In this document: in pieces, positions 53,556 to 60,397 of the stretch | Layout: every line of letters begins with the position of its first letter | Numbering within the stretch: the stretch's first letter is position 1 | Source of the DNA: Acidobacteriota bacterium | Lineage (GTDB): Bacteria; Acidobacteriota; Terriglobia; Acidiferrales; UBA7541 | DNA: 64,000 nucleotides | Assembly: GCA_013289955.1 (NCBI GenBank) | Contig: JABCYZ010000001.1 | Span: forward strand, 1 to 64,000 | Direction: 5' to 3' | Position numbers and translations under genes: made by a program | The notes under the pieces: generated by a model | Database searches by the model: none | Told to the model about the DNA's origin: nothing | What the model saw: only the letters and a program-made list of their open reading frames with translations

Positions 53556-53774
53556 GTGACCAAAACTGCGACCAAAAAATCCCCTAAGAGAGAGAAGACC
53601 AATTTTGGCAAAGACAAGCGGCGCAAACATCATCACTTTCTGGTGACGGTTTTTTACGCTGACGGCGAGAAGTTTGGCCGCGTCTATACCGATAAAGAGA
53701 AGGCGGATCGCTTTGCCGACCGGCAGAAGCGTTCGCCGGTGGTGAAGTCTGCGCGCGTTACGATGGTCTCCTGA
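53556..53774 (+). CDS. Small basic conserved protein
   Basis: A 72-aa protein from GTG 53556, with GAGGG about 9 nt upstream. A Lys/Arg-rich tail (KTATKKSPKREKTNFGKDKRRKHHH) precedes a small beta domain (FLVTVFYADGEKFGRVYTDKEKADRFADRQK). Such charge suggests nucleic-acid contact, but this is inference. It lies just before tRNA-Gly. Confidence 0.6.
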   Translation: MTKTATKKSPKREKTNFGKDKRRKHHHFLVTVFYADGEKFGRVYTDKEKADRFADRQKRSPVVKSARVTMVS

Positions 53775-53867
53775 AGCGGGAATTCAGGATACAGTCGCTG
53801 TCGAAAACGAAGCCAGGGGAGGCTTGTCGCTGTCGCGCGGGCATGTTATAAAAAGAAGTGTCGTTGA

Positions 53868-53941
53868 GCGGCCTTAGTATAGTGGTAGTACGGAACCTTG
53901 CCAAGGTTCAGGTGTCGGTTCGATTCCGATAGGCCGCTCCA
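53868..53941 (+). tRNA. tRNA-Gly (GCC)
   Basis: Acceptor GCGGCCT/AGGCCGC, anticodon stem GAACC/GGTTC with loop TTGCCAA (anticodon GCC), T-arm TCGG-TTCGATT-CCGA and encoded CCA. The 3' part is the attachment site of a decayed mobile element. Confidence 0.96.
53893..53936 (+). repeat. Direct repeat copy 1 (att site in tRNA-Gly)
   Basis: These 44 nt, from the anticodon stem to the acceptor of tRNA-Gly, recur identically at 55234-55277. Imperfect similarity continues to about 53992, through the integrase 3' end. Confidence 0.9.
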
Positions 53942-53955
53942 TTAAAATCAAGCAG

Positions 53956-54405
53956 TTACGCAAACGCCTCATTTTCCATATTTTCCAAAACTCCAATTTG
54001 ATTGCCAATCTTGGAGGAAAATTCGGCTTGCACGTGCTCAAGCGGAATCTCCCCGGTGTAAAGCGCCGTCATCGCAGCGGACGCATGCCCCATCTGCTGG
54101 CGAAGGACGGCGGGGTTAATGCCGGCGAGTTCCCACCTGCGGTTGCACCCCCGACGAAGTGCGTGCATCCCGGCTTGTTTTAGACCTAAAGCTTTAAGGG
54201 CCGGATATAAACCTTGATTTAGTATGGCGGTCTCCATGAGGAGACCGTCGCGTTTCGAGTGGAAGACGAGGGCGTTGGGGTTTGAGGCGTTACCAAGGAA
54301 TCGCCGCAATTCCCACATTGCTTCGGTGTCCCGCAGAAGCACGGTTCGCCGCGACGTGCTCAGCGTTGAGGCGAGTTTCCAATCAAGAGTTGATTTCGAG
54401 CGCAC
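53956..54405 (-). pseudogene. Truncated tyrosine recombinase (integrase), C-terminal part
   Basis: 149 residues of the catalytic domain only. They include the His-x-x-Arg motif in GMHALRRG, the GHAS motif (QMGHASAAMT) and the nucleophile Tyr in ALYTG. The N-terminal core-binding domain and the first catalytic Arg are missing, as DUF5615 lies directly upstream. It reads toward tRNA-Gly with its stop 15 nt from the tRNA end, the usual integrase-att arrangement. It is probably inactive. Confidence 0.85.
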
Positions 54406-54420
54406 TCTCTCCTAAAAAGC

Positions 54421-54789
54421 TTATCGCAGGAGAGGAAGCCTTCTAATCCTGGCTCCGTTCTCAGTCACTGAGACCATAGCTCCTTGGACCAGATCGTCCT
54501 TGCAAACCTTCATCACGTTAACCAGTAAAGTGGCAAGCCCCTCTGCCCGTTGACCTTCAATCCGAATGCGAACCACGGATGGGCTAGTCGCCCCAGAGAG
54601 TGCCAACAGAGCATGGAAGTCTGCATCCAAAGTCACAACGATCCAACCGCCCTGGCGCGCAAAGTCGATAATCTTCTCATCGCTCGCAGTGGCTAGTCCT
54701 TTTTCCCCTACGTGGGCGGACTCAACCCCGGCGGCATCGAGATGGTGGATTGTAGAACGCGGGAGGCCCTGATCGAGCAGCAGCCTCAT
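54421..54789 (-). CDS. DUF5615 PIN-like toxin-type protein
   Basis: The 122-aa protein starts MRLLLDQGLPRSTIHHL, with the DUF5615/Mut7-C-like acidic residues in LLLDQ, ASDEKIIDFA and TLDADF. These form a PIN-like nuclease site. It overlaps the DUF433 gene by 4 nt; DUF433-DUF5615 pairs are a predicted toxin-antitoxin type. The pair lies in the integrated region, and a degenerate second copy exists at 56915-57065. Confidence 0.85.
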   Translation of the reverse strand: MRLLLDQGLPRSTIHHLDAAGVESAHVGEKGLATASDEKIIDFARQGGWIVVTLDADFHALLALSGATSPSVVRIRIEGQRAEGLATLLVNVMKVCKDDLVQGAMVSVTENGARIRRLPLLR

Positions 54790-55019
54790 CGGGCGTGGGG
54801 AAGAGGCAAGACCTTGTCGTCAACCAAAGCCGCCGCGAAGGCCAGCGCTTGCCGGATATCTTCGTCCTCTAGCTCTGGGTATTCGCGCTTCAGTTCGGCA
54901 CGGTCAGGATAGATGGCGAGTGCTTCAAGCACTCGGCGGACGGTAAGACGGAGGTCCCGTATGCCGGGCTCGCCGTTCATGCGAGCAGGATCAGTCGTGA
55001 TTCGATCGAGTTTCTCCAT
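54786..55019 (-). CDS. DUF433 antitoxin-type protein
   Basis: 77 residues from ATG 55019: MEKLDRITTDPARMNGEPGIRDLRLTV, then VRRVLEALAIYPDRAELKREYPELEDEDIRQALAFA, the DUF433 winged-helix signature. It overlaps DUF5615 by ATGA and probably represses the pair. A longer reading from 55121 is not supported. Confidence 0.87.
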   Translation of the reverse strand: MEKLDRITTDPARMNGEPGIRDLRLTVRRVLEALAIYPDRAELKREYPELEDEDIRQALAFAAALVDDKVLPLPHAR

Positions 55020-55233
55020 CTGTTTTTCGCCTTTTCTAGACAGGCGCCAGCGCGTGTTTGATAAGCTCTCCGCGTGATGTGCTGTCTCTTTCAGAATACC
55101 CGAACTAGGTCTCGAGAGCATCGATTTTGACGATTGAGGGAGCTACGCGTTTTTGTTTTCCATCATTTTCCAACTAAGGCCCTGCCCCAAAATGCTAAGT
55201 GCCGCCGTTCCAGCGCGTTAGATTTAACTACGC

Positions 55234-55277
55234 GAACCTTGCCAAGGTTCAGGTGTCGGTTCGATTCCGATAGGCCG
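55234..55277 (+). repeat. Direct repeat copy 2 (tRNA-Gly 3' part, att)
   Basis: Identical over 44 nt to the tRNA-Gly copy at 53893-53936. The 5' half of the tRNA is absent (preceding sequence differs), so it is not a functional tRNA but an attachment-site duplicate. Confidence 0.9.
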
Positions 55278-55295
55278 TTCCATTCTTTCAAGCAG

Positions 55296-55337
55296 TTACA
55301 CCGCTGCCTCGTTTTCCATATTTTGCAAAACACCGTG
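55296..55337 (-). pseudogene. Integrase C-terminal remnant
   Basis: The last codons read GVLQNMENEAAV-stop, matching GVLENMENEAFA-stop of the truncated integrase at the same distance from its repeat. Only about 13 codons remain. It indicates a second, related element integrated at the same site. Confidence 0.65.
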
Positions 55338-55565
55338 AAATGATGCTGTTTGGGCCTGGTCTGGTGGCGTTGCTTTGCAATTTAGGACTACGGGAAATGG
55401 CTAAGCGCCACTCCTGCATTGTCCTGCGGTTTCCTCCGAAAGTGGTAATGCTTCGCTACTGATCCTCGGCGGGGTTCAGATGTTAGTTCGAGTGCGCAGC
55501 CAGGCATCTTCCAAAACGATGACAATTTCACTTCTCCGCGGTGTCTAATTACTTGGGGTAAAAGC

Positions 55566-55970
55566 ATGCCGCTTCGACTTCTTTTGTTGTCTGCGCTTGC
55601 AGCAGTGATTCTCATGGCGAACGAGCAGAAACAAGTTCCCAATTGTTGCGAGCCCGAGTCTGAAAAACTCGCTCAATCAAAGGTAAAGTCACTGGTGAAA
55701 CAGACAGCACCGATGCACGCTCCATGCTGTGCGGCAATGCTTCACATCAGCGGAACCATTGTCTTGGCGATTTCTGTCGACCCCCTGGGAAATGTTGCAT
55801 GCGTGCAGTCGCTTTCGGGTCATCCGCTTATCATTGGCGTTGCGATGGATTCTGTCAGGCAGTGGAAGTTTGAGCTATACACTTCTCACGGGGTTAAGAA
55901 AACTTTCATTGGTCAGGTAGCACTCCGTTTTCAGGCCAATGAGTACGGTGTGAAATACAAAATAATCTAG
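55566..55970 (+). CDS. TonB C-terminal-domain-like exported protein
   Basis: A 134-aa protein with an N-terminal hydrophobic signal (RLLLLSALAAVILMA). Two Cys pairs follow (NCCEPE and APCCAAM), then a TonB-like segment IVLAISVDPLGNVACVQSLSGHPLIIGVAMDSVRQWKF. The domain normally contacts outer-membrane receptors, but the protein lacks the usual Pro-rich spanning region. It lies between att copy 2 and the Doc pair, so it may be cargo of the inserted element. Confidence 0.7.
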   Translation: MPLRLLLLSALAAVILMANEQKQVPNCCEPESEKLAQSKVKSLVKQTAPMHAPCCAAMLHISGTIVLAISVDPLGNVACVQSLSGHPLIIGVAMDSVRQWKFELYTSHGVKKTFIGQVALRFQANEYGVKYKII

Positions 55971-56206
55971 GGTTTTCAGAACGTCGTCAGACCGGAGGAG
56001 CATAAACTCGCGCGTCTCCAAGTAGCAGAAGTACCGTAGATCGCCGCTCTCCCATTTGCGGTTCTAGATCGGCATTTGCTCCCTTGTGTGAAAGCAAGCG
56101 AAGTGCCGCGAATAGCGGCTACCTGTCCATGGGTCTCCAAAAGAAAGAACACCCGAAACAACAACAGGCTTTGATGGCGGCAAATCGAACTGCTGCTAGT
56201 TGGATG

Positions 56207-56590
56207 TTAGTCTTCGAGCGGTTTGACTGAGCTTTTAATCCATTCAACAGTCCGATTGAAACGACCTTCTTTCTGGCTGGCGGAGCCGTTAAGAAAAGCG
56301 TTGGCTTTGAGCGGCTCGACGTCGAGAAAATATCCGTTGGCTCGAAGCATGGAGTCCGTTAACAAGAAAGCGACTCGCTTGTTGCCGTCTACGAATCCTT
56401 GATTATGCGCCAAGGATTCCATTAGAGCAGCGGCTTCCTCGAAGATATCCTGATAGTATCCGGTCTGCGGACGGAGGACAGCGGACTCCAGCAATCCTCT
56501 GTCACGGATACCGTCGAGTCCGCCGTATTCCTGAATCACCAACCGATGAGTCTCGATTGCTTCAGCCACGGTTGGGAAGATGCGGGGCAC
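56207..56590 (-). CDS. doc: Doc-type Fic-domain toxin
   Basis: The 127-aa protein has the Doc motif HNQGFVDGNKR (His62 to Arg72), with an Asp-Gly-Asn-Lys-Arg core. Doc phosphorylates and inactivates EF-Tu. The start GTG 56590 shares one base with the antitoxin stop (TAGTG). The Fic motif is intact, so it is probably functional if expressed. Confidence 0.9.
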   Translation of the reverse strand: MPRIFPTVAEAIETHRLVIQEYGGLDGIRDRGLLESAVLRPQTGYYQDIFEEAAALMESLAHNQGFVDGNKRVAFLLTDSMLRANGYFLDVEPLKANAFLNGSASQKEGRFNRTVEWIKSSVKPLED

Positions 56591-56820
56591 TACTTCGCCA
56601 ACAGCTGAAGCAGCTTATCGTTCTTCTTCATTGACTTTCTGACGTGCGCCATGAACTCCGGGCGAACAGTGTTCTGCGTCGGAGCGACGTACCGAATATA
56701 GTGCTCTGCAGCTTGCTCCAATACGTAGGTGGTCGTCTGACCATTGTCGTCGGCCAGTTTCTTGAGTTTCTTATAGAGAGCCGTCGGCATATTAAGACCG
56801 ACCTGTCTTGTTGCACCCAT
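56590..56820 (-). CDS. Ribbon-helix-helix-like antitoxin of the Doc pair
   Basis: The 76-aa protein (AGGAGG 5 nt before its ATG) starts MGATRQVGLNMPTALYKKLKKLADDNGQTTTYVLEQAAEHYI, an RHH DNA-binding pattern. A C-terminal tail (PEFMAHVRKSMKKNDKLLQLL) follows and probably binds the toxin. Phd is the usual Doc partner; an RHH partner is also known. It should repress its own promoter upstream. Confidence 0.8.
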   Translation of the reverse strand: MGATRQVGLNMPTALYKKLKKLADDNGQTTTYVLEQAAEHYIRYVAPTQNTVRPEFMAHVRKSMKKNDKLLQLLAK

Positions 56821-56914
56821 AAAAGCCTCCTAGTGAATAGTGCCAAGGAAGTCTTTAAATGTCAAGACAAGTATAGATCGACCTTGATCTACCTATGCCC
56901 GGCGACGGCGGCTC

Positions 56915-57065
56915 TCCCCTACATCGGACGACCCGATCCCTGCGGCATAGAAATGTTGGACAGTGGAACGCGAGAGGCCCTGATCGAGGAGCAGCCTCAC
57001 CGGGCGTGGAGCGGGGGCAAGATCTTGTCGTCAAGCAGCCGCGAAGGCCTGTGCTTGCCGAACTT
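56915..57065 (-). pseudogene. Degenerate second DUF433/DUF5615 junction
   Basis: This DNA closely matches the start of DUF5615 plus the end of DUF433 (about 54715-54870). Shared blocks include GGCGGCAT, AACGCG(A/G)GAGGCCCTGATCGA and CAGCCTCA(C/T)CGGGCGTGG, but with substitutions and small deletions. Neither gene is intact. It marks a lost second toxin-antitoxin copy. Confidence 0.75.
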
Positions 57066-57094
57066 CCCACTCACGGCGACGAGATTTGGCTAAG

Positions 57095-57107
57095 TTCCGA
57101 CAGGCCA
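57095..57107 (+). repeat. Possible third degenerate att fragment
   Basis: TTCCGACAGGCCA differs from the tRNA-Gly TTCCGATAGGCCG in two positions. It lies 15 nt before the APC permease 3' end, where an element boundary would be expected. Too short to be certain. Confidence 0.25.
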
Positions 57108-57121
57108 TCATCTTAGGTTTT

Positions 57122-58564
57122 CTAGCGGGCATGGCAATGAATTGCCAGTCCAGTTTTACGCCAGTGGCGGAAGAAGGGGATGCCGGCGAGGATGACGAGC
57201 AGGCCGAGCGTGGAGCGAACGGGGCGGATCATCCAGAGGTTTAGGGTGAGGGCGATGGCGGCGACCAGGAAAACCAGCGGGGTGAGCGGGTAGCCCCACG
57301 CGCGGTACGGGCGGGAAAGATTCGGTTCCGTGTGGCGCAGACGAAGCAGGGCGATCGCCGTTAGGGCGAAGAAAATCCACACGGCGAAGACGAACAGGGA
57401 ATAGAGCTCTTCGTACGTACCGCTGAGCGCGAGCAGGGCGGCGATGGAGCCGAGGAAAACCAGCGAGCCGCTGGGAGTGCTAAAAGAAGGGTGAAGGCGC
57501 GCGGCGAATTGGAAGAAGAGGCCGTCGCGAGCCATGGCGTACGGGATACGCGCGCCAGTCAGAACGACGACGTGAAGCGCTCCGAGGGCTGAGATGGCCA
57601 TGGCGATGGTCAGCCAGGCGGCGCCGCGAGAGCCAGCGAACGTTTGCACAACATCCGACGCGACATGCTGCGACTGCGCCAAAGCAGCGAACGGCAGGAT
57701 GCGGAAATAAACAATGTTCGCCAATAGGTACAGACCGCCTACGGCGAGCAATCCCAAAATAATCGCTCGAGGAATGTTTTTTTCGGGATGCAGAATTTCC
57801 TCACCCAGGTCACCGAGGTCGTTGAAGCCGTTGTAGGCCCACATCGCGGGAACTAGAGCGGTGAGCACGGCCCCGATGGTTCCCCAACCAAGCGCGCCCA
57901 AACCGAGAGAGAGTGAATCCGCGTGAGTTGCGAGCGAAGCGGCGGCGACGGCATGCGGCTTTCCGAAAAGCACGCCAGCGACGACAATCACCAGGATCGC
58001 GCCGATCTTTAGCGACGTCAGCAGCATCTGGATACTGCCGCCGAAACGAACGCTCAAATAATTGATGGCCGTGACAGCAAGGACCACCAGGGCCGCGAGC
58101 GGCTGGGCCACTGTGAAGGTGAAATCGTAATGCCCGAGATGACTTGTGAACAGGGGCGTTTCCACCGGCGGGAAGAGGAAACCGAGGAAACGCAGAAATC
58201 CAGCGGCTAGCGTGGCCATGGCCACAGGCCGTTCTAGGAACGAGCTCATCCAGCCGAAAAGAAATCCCCAGAGGGGGCCGAGGCCGCGGTTGAGGTAAAC
58301 ATAAGGCCCGCCAGCTTTGGGGAAAGCAGCGCCAAGCTCGGCGTAACAGAAGGCGCCGAACAGTACAATGAGACCACCGATCAGCCAGGCAGCAAAAACC
58401 AAGGCGGCCGAGCCGACGGCGCGGGCCATGTCGCTAGTGACGAGAAAAACGCCTGTGCCGATCGTGTCTCCAATGACGATGGCGACTGCCGACCAGAGAC
58501 CGAGGCCACGGATTAAGTCGGAATGCTGAGGACGCCCGGATGGGTCAGGAGCGTTAGGGTGCAT
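57122..58564 (-). CDS. APC-family amino-acid/polyamine permease
   Basis: 480 residues with about twelve membrane segments. The APC start LWSAVAIVIGDTIGTGVFLVTSDMA holds the substrate-binding unwound helix (GDTIGTG). FCYAELGAAFPKAGGPYVYLNRGLGPLWGFLFGW and MWAYNGFNDLGDLGEEILHPEKNIPRAI are family hallmarks. It is an inner-membrane, cation-coupled amino-acid transporter; the substrate is unknown. It is divergent from the D-threonine-aldolase-like gene; a peptide or D-amino-acid link is possible. Confidence 0.92.
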   Translation of the reverse strand: MHPNAPDPSGRPQHSDLIRGLGLWSAVAIVIGDTIGTGVFLVTSDMARAVGSAALVFAAWLIGGLIVLFGAFCYAELGAAFPKAGGPYVYLNRGLGPLWGFLFGWMSSFLERPVAMATLAAGFLRFLGFLFPPVETPLFTSHLGHYDFTFTVAQPLAALVVLAVTAINYLSVRFGGSIQMLLTSLKIGAILVIVVAGVLFGKPHAVAAASLATHADSLSLGLGALGWGTIGAVLTALVPAMWAYNGFNDLGDLGEEILHPEKNIPRAIILGLLAVGGLYLLANIVYFRILPFAALAQSQHVASDVVQTFAGSRGAAWLTIAMAISALGALHVVVLTGARIPYAMARDGLFFQFAARLHPSFSTPSGSLVFLGSIAALLALSGTYEELYSLFVFAVWIFFALTAIALLRLRHTEPNLSRPYRAWGYPLTPLVFLVAAIALTLNLWMIRPVRSTLGLLVILAGIPFFRHWRKTGLAIHCHAR

Positions 58565-58779
58565 GCAGGTTCGGAGAGACTACTATCGCGAGTGGAGGTG
58601 GTCAACCCGGGTCCGCGATCGCGAGTTGAAGAACACTTACGAGCAGGTTCGACACGCTTTACGTTTGTGCTTCCGTCTGCCGCTGCAGGGAAGCGCCGGC
58701 GCTAAGAAAAAATGCCAGTTCAAGGACCGGCCAGTAGACATGCGGAATTGCCGGGGTACGCGCTATCATCTAGGAGGTT

Positions 58780-59988
58780 ATGAGTACCCAGAAATCCATG
58801 ATTCGCGAATACGGGTGGCATCCGAGCTATACCGTATCCAGCGTCGACCACGTGATGACTCCTGCGCTGGTGGTGTACCCGGAAATCATTGCCTCAAATA
58901 TTGAGCGGACGCTGGCGCTTTTGGGGGGCGACGCGGATCGCTGGCGCGTGCACATCAAGACAGCAAAGCTGGGTTACACGCTGCGGATGCTGATCGAGCG
59001 GGGCATTCGCAATTTCAAATGTGCGACGACACTGGAGCTTTTGGTGGCGTGTGAGTGCGGAGCGGCGGATGTGCTGTTGGCATATCCCGTGATCGGCGCG
59101 AACGCGCGGCGCTTGCGGGAGATTGCGGAGCAGTTTCCGGACGTCCGCATTTCCGTACTGGTGGAGAACGAAGAACAAGCGCGGCAATGGCGCGGCAGCC
59201 GGCTGGGAGTTTTTATCGACATAAATCCTGGGATGAACCGCACGGGCATCGACGAGGGCCACGGAGCAGAGGTTTTCAACTTGGCGAAGGCGATGGGGGC
59301 CAGCGGTCTGGAGTTCCGCGGGCTGCATTACTATGACGGGCAACATCGGGAGCCAGAGGAGCAGGAACGGGCTAAAGCGGCTCATCATGGCTACCACCGC
59401 CTGATGGAATTCGTAGTGGAGATCAATCGCATGGGAATTCGCGTTCCGGAGGTGATTACGGCGGGAACGCCTACGTTGCCGAGTTCGCTTTCCTACGAGG
59501 GTTTCCAGAATGCCGGGTTTGTTCACAGGGTGTCGCCAGGAACGGTTGTTTATAGCGATGCGTCGAGCATTGCGCAGCTTTCCCCGAAGTATGGCTATCG
59601 ACCGGCGGTGCTCGTCCTGACCCGCGTCGTGAGCCATCCGCGCGTGGGAATTGTCACCTGCGATGCAGGGCATAAGGCGGTCTCGGCCGATTCCGGAGTT
59701 CCTACATGCGTTGTCTTGGGGCGTTCCGAGTTGACACCGCTTTCACCCAGCGAAGAGCATTTGCCACTGGAGGTAGAGGGCGGTGCAGTAGGTCCGCGGG
59801 TGGGAGAAGCGCTCTTTCTCCTGCCGCGCCATATCTGTCCCACGGTCAACAATTTCGATGATGCGCTGCTCGTACGGAATGGAGAGATCGTCGGCACGGA
59901 AAAGGTGTCGGCGCGCGGGCGCGAAATGCCGCTGCTGCGATCGAGCCACAAGGTCGTTTCGACGATAGATGGGGACGGACGAGGCTGA
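58780..59988 (+). CDS. D-threonine aldolase-like PLP enzyme (DSD1/alanine racemase N-terminal fold)
   Basis: The 402-aa protein has the fold-type III PLP Lys in HIKTAK near residue 60. It also has KCATTLELLVACECGAADVLLAYPV, FIDINPGMNRTGI and LHYYDGQ. The C-terminal metal region is HICPTVNNFDD (His and Cys ligands for a divalent metal), as in D-threonine aldolase and D-serine dehydratase. It should cleave or deaminate a D-beta-hydroxy amino acid. The ATG is only 2 nt from AGGAGG, an unusually short spacing. Confidence 0.9.
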   Translation: MSTQKSMIREYGWHPSYTVSSVDHVMTPALVVYPEIIASNIERTLALLGGDADRWRVHIKTAKLGYTLRMLIERGIRNFKCATTLELLVACECGAADVLLAYPVIGANARRLREIAEQFPDVRISVLVENEEQARQWRGSRLGVFIDINPGMNRTGIDEGHGAEVFNLAKAMGASGLEFRGLHYYDGQHREPEEQERAKAAHHGYHRLMEFVVEINRMGIRVPEVITAGTPTLPSSLSYEGFQNAGFVHRVSPGTVVYSDASSIAQLSPKYGYRPAVLVLTRVVSHPRVGIVTCDAGHKAVSADSGVPTCVVLGRSELTPLSPSEEHLPLEVEGGAVGPRVGEALFLLPRHICPTVNNFDDALLVRNGEIVGTEKVSARGREMPLLRSSHKVVSTIDGDGRG

Positions 59989-60397
59989 CCATTTCAGAGG
60001 TCCCCGGTAGACCGGAAGCGCACGGCCAAGAGTTGACGTGCTACGGCAGCCCTAAAATGAAAAACGCGCCAACTTGCTGCCACGTTGAGAGCTTAGAAGA
60101 AACAATCCTGCCATCTTAAAGCCTGTCTCGAGGACCTCAAAAAAACGCGGGGCCGTTCTGGTCTGGGCGGGGCCAAAATCCCGCAAGTTCGGGAATGGGA
60201 TCAGGCGAATCTTTTCTTGACTTTAGGGGGGTGGCGGGACAGAATCTCGCCTCGGTCAGTACGTGGTTTGTCCCCCGCCGCGTCCCTCTGAATTCTGGCC
60301 TGTTCGGTCTGTTTTATTTGGATAACTCCATAAAAGTGCCTGGTCACTCCAGGCTGAACCTGTGTTTCGAGATACTACCGTTTCTAGGAGTTTAGCG
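59989..60397. other. Leader region of the pentapeptide-repeat protein
   Basis: No gene is seen. TTGACT near 60218 with CAGAAT 17 nt later is a weak promoter. GGCGGGACA (60233-60241) can pair with TGTCCCCCGCC (60269-60279), and GCCTGG-TCACT-CCAGGC (60338-60354) is a perfect hairpin. A structured leader is possible. Confidence 0.4.

Larger units (their letters stand above)
55020..55565. other. Non-coding stretch with second att copy
   Basis: No intact gene. It contains the second tRNA-Gly-derived repeat (55234-55277) and a short integrase C-terminal remnant. The remaining sequence is without recognised content. Confidence 0.5.
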
